64,000 nucleotides of DNA. Origin: Hypericum androsaemum. Taxonomy: Eukaryota; Streptophyta; Magnoliopsida; Malpighiales; Hypericaceae. Each line of letters opens with the position of its first letter. The stretch's first letter is position 1. Both the position numbers and the translations under genes were made by a program. The notes under the pieces are model-generated. The model had not been told where the DNA came from. It saw only the letters and a program-made list of their open reading frames with translations, and made no database searches. Shown one piece after another: positions 24,339 through 36,200 of the stretch. The stretch is from positions 20,704,221-20,768,220 of the forward strand of contig OZ023181.1 of assembly GCA_963995505.1 (NCBI GenBank). The letters are read 5' to 3'.

Positions 24339-25696
24339 ATGCGGAGGGAGAGGGATCCACTGGTGGTGGGACGAGTGATAGGAGATGTGTTGTTCCCGTT
24401 CACGAGGTCCATCTCCCTAACGGTCACCTACAACAACAGGGAGGTTCAAAATGGTTGTGAGCTCAGGCCATCTCAAGTCGTCAACCAGCCCAGGGTCGAT
24501 ATTGGTGGCAATGATTTGAGGAACTTCTACACCCTGGTACTTTACCACTATTTATATATTTACTCCATGCATTTACTTATATATATATATATATATATGT
24601 TTTACTTTCAAATGTGATAAAACTCTATCAGATTGTGATGATTTTTAAAGAATAATACAACTTTATTTAAATTAAAAATTTCTCTCGGAAAATATTTAAT
24701 AATATTATGTTTTCAAGTGTTCTAATTCGAGAACTCTTACTTAAACTATAACAACCTATATATGTGCACCACGTATAAATAATTTTCTTGGTCTTTGCCA
24801 CTCGAGGGAATTTTTTGTTGTTGCAAAACTCTAGCTAGTCTTTATGTTCGTACAATGCATGTGTATGGTATCGTACTGACGAACTTTATTTTTTATTAAG
24901 AAATAATATTTTCAATAATATTTTTTGTAAAATTTAAATTTAAGATATCATTACGAGAATCTAAATTTTGTACTTAAATTTATTATCTTTTGGACCAATT
25001 CGGAATTTGTATATATTATAGTTCGGAATTCAAGGAAGTGTTTTGTTTTGCTCTCTAATATTAATTATAAGTGACTCGTGTTTTCCAGGTTATGGTAGAC
25101 CCTGACGCACCTAGCCCAAGCAACCCTAATTTAAGGGAATATTTGCACTGGTTAGTTTCTCTCCTAATTATATACAATTCAGTATCTGAAACTAATGTAT
25201 GGAACTCGACCCCCAAAAAAGGAGAACATATGGTATATTCTCAATTTTTATAGTATTATATTTATCTTTTTTTGACGTGGAATTAACTTGCAGGCTGGTA
25301 ACTGATATCCCAGCTACTACTGGATCCAGCTTCGGTGAGATTTCAAGTTCAAGATCTTCGTTTGCGATCCTGAAATCTGAATCAGTTGACCCGATACCGT
25401 ATAGTTTCTACTAAAAAATGATTTTTGCATAGCAAAATAGCTGATGGATGCAAATGTATGAACATACAGGGCAAGAGATGGTGTGCTACGAGAGCCCAAG
25501 GCCTTCGATGGGGATCCACAGGTTCGTGCTGATTCTGTTCCAGCAGCTGGGGAGGCAGACGGTGTACGCGCCCGGGTGGCGCCAGAACTTCAACACCCGT
25601 GACTTCGCCGAGCTCTACAACCTTGGCCTCCCCGTCGCGGCCGTCTACTTCAACTGCCAGAGGGAGTCGGGCTGCGGTGGCCGGAGGCTCCTCTAG
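24339..25696 (+). CDS. FT: FLOWERING LOCUS T-like florigen (PEBP family)
   Basis: Phloem-mobile PEBP protein that binds FD and 14-3-3 at the shoot apex to activate flowering. Four exons (24339-24536, 25089-25150, 25294-25334, 25470-25696) encode 175 residues. Exons 2 and 3 are exactly 62 and 41 bp, as in Arabidopsis FT. The activator signature is complete: Tyr84 in REYLHW (FT Tyr85), Gln139 within the external loop [15 protein letters not shown] (FT Gln140; loop identical to FT), and the LYN triad just after. This separates it from TFL1-type repressors, which carry His and Asp at those sites. The [10 protein letters not shown] and GIHR ligand-pocket motifs are intact. The start is the only ATG giving the usual length. 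Introns are compact (552, 143 and 135 bp). A single-copy florigen function is likely but unproven. Confidence 0.95.
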
Positions 25697-26523
25697 ATCA
25701 TAATATCCTCCCATCATGCATGCATCAATTGCACCCCTAGTCGTTCAACCGGCACCTCCTTTCCCCTTCACTTATAAAAAAGAAAATATATGCACGAATT
25801 ATTAGGAGAGGGGATGAAATTAGCTAGATACTTAATATTATTAGACAAAAATATTCCCATAAAAATAAAAGCAAATGAGAAAAAGAGAGAAGAATCAGTG
25901 AGCGAAGTGCAATACCTCGCCCTTATGTATGAGTGTAGGTATCTAGGTTCTGAAGTATGTCACCCTCCAAAATGTGTAATAGTTACTACTCTAGGAGTTG
26001 GTGACTAATATATCAATAAAAGTGGTCGAAGCATTTTATTTCTAGTTTTTCGAATTTTTTTAGGCAATGCCAGCAATTTCACTTGCATGGAAACCAAATA
26101 TTTACTAAATCAATTGATTCATTTTCGAATCGGGTCTTCGAATCGGGTCATACAAACTCCACAGTATCTACTAATAAGTTTATTTAACAATTGAGAGAGT
26201 CTCATTTGATTACGGTTGGAACGGGCCGGGCCGAAATGAACCGCGGGAGCCACCAAATCCCAGAAAGCCCAGAACCTTGTTTCTGGAGGGAAGATGCTTA
26301 AAACTTTTTCTGGTTTCCGGGATTCAACATGAAACAAAAGACCATTGTAACAACATCTGCAACTGCCATGAGAATTCAGGGTAAAACCTTCTTGTCTGAA
26401 TCTACTCTCCACATTTCCGCGATTCATTCACGGCGGTAACGTGTGTTTCGGTGAACGGTAAATGAACTGCAAGTAACAAACCCGTATCGATGTAGGGCAA
26501 TTGGGTGACTGATTCCGAATTGT
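25697..26523. other. Convergent 3' flanks of the FT-like and ZNG1-like genes
   Basis: Untranslated and intergenic sequence between two genes that transcribe towards each other. No additional exon is supported. Confidence 0.55.
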
Positions 26524-26731
26524 TCAGACCAAGCAACCTTTGAAACCTTTTCTCAGCCTGGTTTCGTCTAAATTCCTCCCTATAAAGACGAGCTTGTTCA
26601 CTCTCTTCTCGGCGGGTCCCCAGGTTTTCCCTGAACAGCCATCCAAAGTAGAGTGGACACCCTGCAGAATGGCGGAGCATGGTGAGAGATAGATGGAAAT
26701 GGAAGATCGTGGACGAACATCTGTAAATCCG

Positions 26732-26797
<66 letters not shown>

Positions 26798-29580
26798 GAG
26801 CGACAAGAACCTGGAAGATATATCGCTCGTTGGAATTGGATATGGATAAAACACCCTTCATCCGGTACAAGTCGTCGCCCTTTTCCTCGATCAGCCTCTC
26901 AAGCCAATCGTCCACCTGGTTGTTGGAAACCAGGTGCTTTAATTTCCGAACAAGTCAGATAAAACACAGTTGACAAAAGGAAATATGAGCAAAGATAGTA
27001 TATTTAACACCTGCATTACCTCACAAGGGTCGAGATTTCCCTCGGAAACAATACTGACACTAGAAACTGCGGAGTCATGTATGTGATCATGGTGATGTCC
27101 CTTATGGTTTTCTGTAATTAAAAGGACAGATATACAGGGGAAGTTTCAGATGAAAGGTAATTAGATTCATTTCTAAAATTTGGACAAGCTTTATCAATAG
27201 AAACGTTCCGAATCTCAAACTTCTAATACAGGATGTCAATGAAGGCAAGATGGCCAAAATTTATCCAGGAAACAGAAGGATGACCTTTTTGACTCTCATG
27301 GCAATCCGCACCGCTGCATGAAACTTCTATTGGTACTTCAGAATCAACTCTGCAGAAACCAACGAATTACAACGTAATGAGAAGACGAGTGATGGGACGT
27401 AAACGGCAATCCAAAGGCAAATATTGTCTAAGGAGAGAAGTTAACAAGAGGAGAAACATCAACCTTTGCAGATCATATCCTCCCACTCCCAGAACGAAAT
27501 CCATGTCAACAGACCCAAATTTGGTGAGCTTGATTGGAGCCATAGAATTAATATCCTGTTGGAAGAGGACAGATGGTGGCCAGTTCAGTTTTCGGACAGG
27601 TCACAGGTGATAAACAAAGCAAAGAATAACAACAACAGGAATGCAAATCATGAAGTGCTCAAAATCAAGCCCTACGTTTATATTTCAGCCAGATAACAGA
27701 GTGAACAGGCAGAGAAACTTCCAAACAACGGAAACATTAAGCTAAGTAGAATGCACAAAGGCTCACAATGCTTAAATTGTTCAATTATGAAGCCTTTTAC
27801 AGCAGCAGCATAACCTACAATACAATGGCCGTCAGTTAATAACCTTGTGCCACATTTTGAGGGGCAATGACTATCATATACATAAGGGGAAGTGAACAAG
27901 CAAGTGATTGAAGAGGTTCCTAACGATATAAGGAATGAATTTTACAGAAGGAAAGATTCATTTTCAGCATGTGAATTGACATGTGGTTGGATTCGATATT
28001 TGATGTGAAGGTACAAGGTGGCAATTTAGATTCTCTACAATTATTGCCCGGAAAAATCAACCAATTAGTTCACCCTCGAAACTCGAAAGCTTGTTTCTCC
28101 TTCTTGTTTCAACACATTTTCTATTCTTCTTAAGCTGAATGCAAAAGCATAGTATGGAAGAATATACTTGCAAGATCACGGAAAAGAATACCCCAACCTT
28201 TATTTTATGAGTTAATTTGCCCAATTCTGCATCAGACACCAAATCTATCTGCCAAGACAAAGAACCAAATAACCACAAAATTTGAGAATGCTGTACACGC
28301 AACTTTGGTAGAGGTAAGTAAGCATACGTCCATGGTTCGGAGGAAGAACACCTACCTTGTTCAATATAATACGATCAGCATAAGCAATCTGCTCCACAGC
28401 CTCGTTCACAACAAATCTTGGTTTCACTTCGTTCAGATGTTGCAAGGCATGCTTGGAGTCAACCATTGTGACAACCCCATCCAGTTTCACATAGCGAGCG
28501 ACCAACTCATCCGAACAGAAAGTTTCTATTACAGGTCCAGGCTTAGCAAGACCTACGCATAAATTCATCAACTGTTAATCTATGAGTAATCCTCAATGAG
28601 CATAAAGTTTCTATACTGGAGCTACACCCAAATAAAGCACGAAAAGGACTGCCAAATTGAGACTAACAATGTCGTAAAAAATCTTATGATAAAGAATGTA
28701 CCTGTTGTTTCAATGACGATATGATCGAATTTGTCTCCTTTCTTCTTAACCAACTCCAACAACATTTTGACAAGATCCCCTCTCACCGTACAGCACAGGC
28801 ATCCGTTGTTAACCATGACAATATCATCGCTCGAAGTAGAATGAGTTGCAACCAACGACCCATCAATATCCACCTCTCCGAACTTTGTAGTGATCCAAAA
28901 CATATAAAATGAGAAAACCACGAAATAATATGTCAGCAACTTCCAAGTACACACACGCTCTTCTAACTTTGGCCTCCGAAAAGATGCAGAACCAGAAAAG
29001 TTGGAGTCCAAGTTTCATCATTTTCGATATACTACATTTCTTACAAGTAAAGTCTCCAGTCCTCAAATACAAACCCAAATCCCCACCCCGCCTTTTGCCT
29101 AGGCCTCGAGCCAATCAACAAACACAAGTACATAAAGATCGAAACTTTACCTCGTTTTCGATTACTGCGATTCGTTTCCCGTGTTGGGCGGTAAGTATAT
29201 GGTTCAATAGAGTGGTCTGCCATTAGAACACCATATGGTTAAACACAATCAATCCCTCTGCTCTCTACAAAAGAACCCGAACACCAAGAATTACACAATA
29301 AAGTTTGAGTCTTTGGTTTTACCTTGCCCGAACCGAGGAAGCCAGTGATAACTGTGGCCGGGACGCGGTTGTCAGGGGCGGTGGGGCCCGCTCCTCCTCC
29401 TCCGGAGGTACAAACAGGGGAGGAGGAGGAGGAGGAGAAAAGGGTCCTTTTAAAGGTGCCTAGAAACTGGTTTAGGGCACAAGGGGAAGGAGGAGTTGGT
29501 GCTTTGGAGGAAGGGGGCAAGTGGTAGAGAAGCCGGAGGAATGATGATCCTTTGACAACACAACTGTAGGAGCTCACCAT
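26524..29580 (-). CDS. CobW/ZNG1-type zinc chaperone GTPase
   Basis: SIMIBI-class GTPase of the COG0523 family; members deliver zinc to client metalloproteins such as methionine aminopeptidase. Ten exons (29580-29323, 29216-29151, 28882-28702, 28552-28356, 28248-28198, 27555-27464, 27349-27285, 27111-27020, 26915-26811, 26661-26524) give 414 residues. The Walker A GFLGSGKTT is at 80-88, the metal-binding CLCC at 136-139 (the CxCC motif that defines the family), and NKID at 233-236. A histidine cluster (HKGHHHDHIH) lies at about 306-315. The C-terminal CobW_C domain ends KGFKGCLV. The first 60 residues are Ser/Pro-rich and hydrophobic, so an organellar transit peptide is likely. Intron 9 is dominated by a (CT)30 tract on the sense strand. 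Client and compartment are inferred from the family. Confidence 0.9.
26735..26795. repeat. (GA)30 microsatellite inside ZNG1 intron 9
   Basis: About 61 bp of uninterrupted GA on the plus strand. Read with the gene it is (CT)n, starting 15 nt after the exon 9 donor and filling over 40% of the 149-bp intron. Confidence 0.95.
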
Positions 29581-29670
29581 TTTTTTCCTCTATCCCTCCC
29601 TCTCTTTTGGGGAGCGAAAACAGGGGAGAAGAGGTGACTTGGATGCTACTTCAAAGGTTTTAGCTTAAAC

Positions 29671-29680
29671 CTTATATACC
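29671..29680 (-). promoter_or_regulatory. Probable TATA box of the ZNG1-like gene
   Basis: GGTATATAAG on the minus strand, about 92 bp upstream of the ATG at 29580. Spacing suits a short leader. Confidence 0.5.
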
Positions 29681-30258
29681 GTATAGACTATAGAGCAGAG
29701 ACATCTCGAGTTTGAACCTAAATTAATAATCTATTGGAGATTGAGAGAGGATTCCCGTACTAAGTAGATTATAATTAGCCATTTTGTTTATATATAGGGA
29801 TGTTTTGTCCTTCCCATTCCAAAAAAATAAAAATAAATAATCCCTTGGATAATTAATTACTATTGGCGGTGACTGGTGAGATTGGAGGGGTTTTTAACAA
29901 ACCCAGATTTATTGTCTATTTTTTAACACTTAATACACACAGGAAAATTGACCTGAAGAAATTTTCTTACCGAAAAAAAAAACCATGAAAATGAAGAAAA
30001 AAATTCCATTGTGCAATGGGTTTGATCTATTTCATTTTTATTCATACAGGCATAGTACAACAAGATAGGCTCGTTAATTTATTCCAAGTACAACAAATTT
30101 TCCTTGCTGACTTTCCGGAAGGAGATGATGAAGCAAGGACAATGTGGCATCGATGTCCGGATGCCCTGGCATTGCTCGTCTCTGACAATGAATGGAGTGC
30201 AGGCTCGGTACCAAGATGGAGAGGGTTGTGGTTGGCGAGGAAGCTTCAAGTGATTGCC
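29681..30258. other. Intergenic region between ZNG1-like and CMT2
   Basis: Both genes are on the minus strand. This stretch holds the ZNG1 upstream sequence and the CMT2 3' flank. No extra exon is supported. Confidence 0.5.
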
Positions 30259-33200
30259 TTACATTCTAGTTGAATAAGCGAACTTTGGAGGTAATTTCAT
30301 CGATGGTTCATCCCCGCTGATTTTCTGAAAGGCCATTCCTAAGGAGTATCCTAGCGCTCGCGCTACAGGGACGGCTACTGCATTTCCGACCTGGCGGTAT
30401 CTGCAATAAGAAAGAAAGTAATACATAATTGTCTGGTGCAGGGGGGTTTGAAAACTTATGCCCGTCGCTGACCAGGAACGGAAACGACGAGAATCATGTA
30501 GTTTGAGCTTTGAACAGAATCGAGAGAAGACTGTTAAAACCTTTGCTTTATTGTCCCACAGAATCTGTAATAATCAGGAAAACCTTGCAATCTTGCACAT
30601 TCGCGTAAAGTCAGTACTCGATCTTGATCTGGATGCACCACTACCTACAGAGAGATCCACATACTTAGAATGACTTCTAGTTGAACGACAGAGACGTAAT
30701 AAGAGAAGTCACGAACCTGACTGTGAAGATCTGGATACGTCACGATTGTCGACACTGTTTCATCCCACCATAATCTAGCATACGGTCTACAGAACGTGCA
30801 AATTTAACTAATAGCAGGAGTCAAGTACGCCAAACAAGAGCAATGGAAGGGAAGACATACCTTTTCGACTTCCCTTGCTCAAAATGAATGGCAAAATCTG
30901 GCACCTACGAGCAAATCGAAGAAAGGATGCTGTCATTGCATATAAATTTGGATTGTAAACTTAACAAATAATTCATCATTTCGATTCTTGATTGTATTAT
31001 TAGCATCAGTAGAACATCACGAAAATGTTTAAAGCACGAAAATCGATCCAATAAGGTATCTCTGGAAGTCAACTTCAGGAGCTTGCTGCAGTTACCAAAA
31101 TGTTTAAAGCAGTTCAATTGCACATTGCAGTTTGACAGATGTCCAAGTTTCTCCGAAAATCACGAAAATTTAATTTCGAGAATTCTGCTTGGTTGATTTT
31201 CGCAAGATTGAGAAAGGATCACACTAGCTAAACACCACAGACATACACCAGAAATTAGAGTTGTAAGGGGGATCTGATGGCGTGTGATTCATGGCCACAG
31301 GAAAGGCGCTTTGTGTAATTGATCAAGGCACAGATATTGGACCTACCAAGGGCTTTCCAGACGGCAACTTTTCTGGCTCTTTCGTATTATCCCTCCGAGC
31401 AACATTGTTTGCTCCAACCACAACACCAGGGAGGTCTCTAAAATTGGCTCCCTACAAGTTCTATAGTTCAGCTTGACAGCACAAAGGGATTATAAAAGGT
31501 TATTAAATAACATTAAAAAAGCCCCAGCCTACCTTTCTCTTTGGAACAAGACAAACTCGAGCAATATCTTCTTCAGTAAGTGGGTACGTGCGATGATCAT
31601 ATAATCTATTGTTCATGCTAAATGCTCCACCATTCATCTCTGCACGTCAAGAGGAACGGGGAAATGTGATAAAACTGTCACGCGCGTGGATCGGAGACAG
31701 ATGTCAATATTATCACAATCAGCATTAGAGACATATAGGGTAAGGTGTCGATGTAGGAAAGGTGACAAAGAGTCGGCATGATTTCAGCTAAACAAACAAG
31801 CACAGAATCATTACCAATTTTAGACGACCTTATATATGTCTGGAAGAGAGTTTCCGGAGGGCTCTTGTATGCCATTTCCTCACAATTTTCATTGCTTGGG
31901 ACCTAGAATGAGAAGCATAAGAGAAGGAAAAGGACTCACAAGGAAAATAGAAGATAAGCCAAGGGAAAGAAATATGACAAACTACATTTGGAAGATCAGA
32001 GATGGCATCGAAAAGAACCGCTGCCTTTTCTAGTTCACGTGGTTGCTCTTCAGCATAGGCTACAGTATTTCGCTGCAGGTATTCATAATTGAACATCAGG
32101 ATAGAAATACGAGTCTATCTAATTTCTCAAACTTTCTGGAGAAACTCAGATACCTCGAACTCTGGAGGAGGCCAATATCGAACAATAACATCATGAGTTG
32201 GAAGAGGAAATTGGGGTAGTTTCTGCCACAGAACAAGAGAGATGAAAACCAGGGAAGTGACAGAATTGCCTTCAAATTGATAAAAGGAATCAGAGTTATC
32301 ACTTCCATCAGAATCTTATCTTCACTGGCTATAGAAAATTAAAAGTCACAATTGGCTCCGCTTACACTAAAGCTATTTACTATCATCTGACAATTAGGAT
32401 TGTATCTGACTTTTGAGTTGCCGTGATGAGGCGGGTGTTCTTTCACTCGACTTTCTATACAAAAGAAAGAAAAATCACTGGAAAACTGGTATGCTTTAAA
32501 TTGGTTTTCAAGGCAGGTAACTATTTGTGATGAGTTACTTGTTTCCGGGCACATGTAGGAGCCATCAAATCGTAAACTAACCTCACTGGGATGCGATCCC
32601 CACAAGAAAACACGCAGCCGAAACTGTGGTAGACCGTAACAACCAGCTGCCATTATACCAAGCCTTGCTTGGTAATTCATATGAACCAAACGACTTAAAG
32701 CATATCTTCCAAGTGAACCCTTATCGAACTTGAGTATGTCAAGAACATTTTCCATCAACAAATATCTAGGTTTTAGGAATTCCACAATGTCCATGAAGAC
32801 TATGATCTGCTGATTTCTTTCATCATCGAGTGGAGAGTCCACATTCCTGAATCGATTATAGCCGCTAATCCCTTGGCACGGTGGACCTCCACAGATTACA
32901 TCAACCTCCCCCTGAAAACTTGAGCAAATTAGAAGTGGCCAAAGCAGTAAACACAGAACTCGTAGACCCAGCAAAGACAACTTACAGGAAGTGGCAAGAT
33001 CATGGATTTGAGCCCATTTCTTACAAACTCCCATACACGTTCTTGGCAGTTACTATCAAGTGGAACAATGTGCTGGGAAATTAGCAAGATTGAAAAGTTT
33101 AGAGGATAACTGAATTGCACTACAGCAAAATCCATTCAGATAGTACCTCAAGCCTTCAAGAGGCTCCCATGTATCTTCACTAGAATCGTATCCCTTCCAC

Positions 33201-36200
33201 CGTACCTAGTGAAATAAGAGTGAGTCTCCCGTTCCGACCACAAAGAAAGAACATCAAGCATGGGATGTAGCACAGACCATTTGAGAGGATATAAAAATCT
33301 GATTTTTTGGAACAAATTATAAAGAACATCATCCTCTGCGTGTTTGCTACAGCGATTAAATGTGAACAAATTATATGTATGGCAATCTCATCCATATTAT
33401 GTTACGTGCGAGAAGCAAGACACAAATTGCTGCCTATAGAAGAAACTAATCTCTCCATGGTAGGACGCCGGTACTATTTACTGATTAAAAGTTGGAGGTG
33501 CGAAGTGATGCAGGGTACCTTAAATCTTAGTCCACATTCTCCTGGCTCGTCAGAATCATGATAACAAACGTTGAGAAGCCTTTCAACCTCGTAGTCATCA
33601 GAGGATGATGCATCTGAAGAATCTTCACCATCTTCGGGTTCATTTGGAGGCTCAGATGTTAACTGTTGCACTACTATCTTACTGTCCACTGCATACTGAT
33701 CGCAAAGTTTTTTCCATTCTTTTAGAAGTTTAAGAAAGTTACCAGCAGCTTCATTCCTGACCTGCATACGAAAAGCATCTAGCAACTTCCACAAAAATGA
33801 TGCATTCCAAAAACATGGAACGGAAACTACATGACTATACTCACATGTGCCTCGGGATGATTGAACTGCAAGCTTTCACATGCAGACTTATCATAGTCAA
33901 GGGCCCATCTCTAGAATAACAAGTAGAAAGTAAGAAATATGCGTCTAAACAACATGTTTGACGGCAGCACTCCAGGCTGTAATGCCGAGAAATGAGGCTT
34001 CTTTTCATGAAGACATTACCGTCACAAGATTAATGCCCGAAAGTCTTGCGCCAAGGCATAAACCAGTAGACATTCCACCACAGCCACTAAACAGATCCAA
34101 CAATGATAACTCTGCTTTATTAATCTCGGAAGGTGTGTTTAAAAATTGGTCATTTCTGGAAGTTCCAAGCAGAGAATCGGTAACCGAGGATGACTCATAA
34201 CTCACTGGAAAATCGTCTGAAAGAGAAACGAGAGACCATGTCGGATATACAATAATCCAGCCATTAGTTGCACCCTTCCATCACTAGTTATCTACACTAC
34301 ATTGGTAACTCCTGTTTAGATATAATATCTGTAACAGATAAATTGTATAGGGACCACGTGCAATATGAAACGGAAGGAGAATCAAAGAGCCAGGGAGACC
34401 AGAAATCTTAATTTAACACAATTAATATGTCTGAATATCTCTCTCCATATGATGATGGTCCTTGTAACAAATGGAAAACGCAATAGAAGAGTGCTGTACA
34501 AGTAACTGAACCCACCAGTAACCAGGGTTCGAAACGTAGAGTACTCCACGCAATATTCCATGTCGAAGTAGAAATCAGATTTAGGAATTGGAACTGAGGC
34601 TTTCTGAAACAAGGGAAAACAATTCGTGAAAACATTAAGGTTCAATGAGAAATAGGAAGGTAAAACGAATTGGGTTGAAAAATAAACAAGGATAAGCTTA
34701 ATGTGAAACTAAGAAACATACCCCAGTTGGTATCTGAATAACAGTAACTTTTGATATAATGCAGTCTATCGAATTATCATTCATTACTGTGGAATAAAAC
34801 ACGCGCCTTTTCTCATGGAACCTAGCTTGTTCTTTCATTACCTGCGAACACGAAAATCCACCAAGGAAAGAGCATCAACTAGCCTTGTACAACATATTAT
34901 GGACTTGTCTGAACATGGATGGATCCATAAACTTACAGTTTCTTCAGCTTTATAAAACCACTGGACCCTGAAATAATCTTCTCCTTCAGTAGTTTTAAAG
35001 AACTCTACAATCCGGCCAATATGTTTTTGATCCTCTTCACCCTGCACAAATTCAACACTGTCAACCTACTTGTCAATGTGCATGCTTAATGTGTTGATGG
35101 GTTTCAGCCCATTATCTTCCGAATTGGGTTGTTACCTTTACATATGCACAATCTCCAAGGTTATAGATGATCCCAGCGACATTAGCTTGAGAGTAATGGC
35201 ATTCTACGTTCCAAACTATCTTGTCTTCATCATCTTTGTCGTTGCATCTAAAATGAAAATAACAGTATTTGAAACCAAGGAACTGCAATAAACAAGAGCA
35301 GATTCTCTGCTCATACTTCAACCTGAACTAAACGAGAAGTAGCTTACTTTGCCATGCCTCTCTGACGAATAGATGTTTGATTCTGAAAAAATAAATGTAG
35401 CCACTATGAATTCCTAACTCGTAAAAAATTCTAAAACGAAGTAGAGAGGTATCAGAAAACAATTTCAGTGGGAGACAGTGAATACATGACGTAAATGACT
35501 TGAAATCAAATCAATAATTATTCAAAACACAAGAATATAACAGCACATATCAGGAGAGGGGCAATATCCATCATTGACCAAAAAGAGACATACTGTGATA
35601 TTCAATGAAAAATCCTGCTCTAGAACATAAATGTACCGTATGGTCTTTGGGCAAGAAAATTAGCAGTAAAAGACAACCCATATCATAAAAGAGCATACCT
35701 TCAACTCATAGCGCCAACGCCACCTTTCCTCAGCTTCATCACTAGGAATAGGGTCCCCAATTAGGCAACAAATATCTCGGTATTTCTTCTTGGAAGGATA
35801 GTTCTTAGTCTTCTTTTTTGAGTTACCTGAATTGGTAAGAGCCTTCTCCTCCATCAATTCAGGTAACACGGCCATAACATGGTTTACTTCACTATTTTCA
35901 TCAACCGTTAAAATAGAGTTGGCAGTTTCAGGAGATGATTTATTGTGTTCATCCCCTGAACTTCCTGCATCAGGATTTTCAGTACCATTTCTAACTTCTA
36001 CCTGTTGCAGTCTGTTTGAATTCTGTGAAAAATCGCAAAGGTTGGAGCTTGCAGTAATTTTTATAGAATCACTGGCTTTACGGGACCGAATTATCGATCT
36101 TTCTATACGGTTTTCATCTGGCATAGATACAGGAGAGATCTTTCTGGTAGAACGTTTGTTCACAGGAGTTTCTGTTGGTGATATTAATCTTGGTGATCTT

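Noticed and set aside
29640..29770. Possible SINE upstream of the ZNG1-like gene
   Set aside because: A single B-box-like stretch (CGAGTTTGAACC) without other SINE hallmarks; the region is better explained as promoter with a TATA box.
30016..30273. 85-codon plus-strand frame
   Set aside because: It overlaps the CMT2 3' end in antisense and has no family resemblance.
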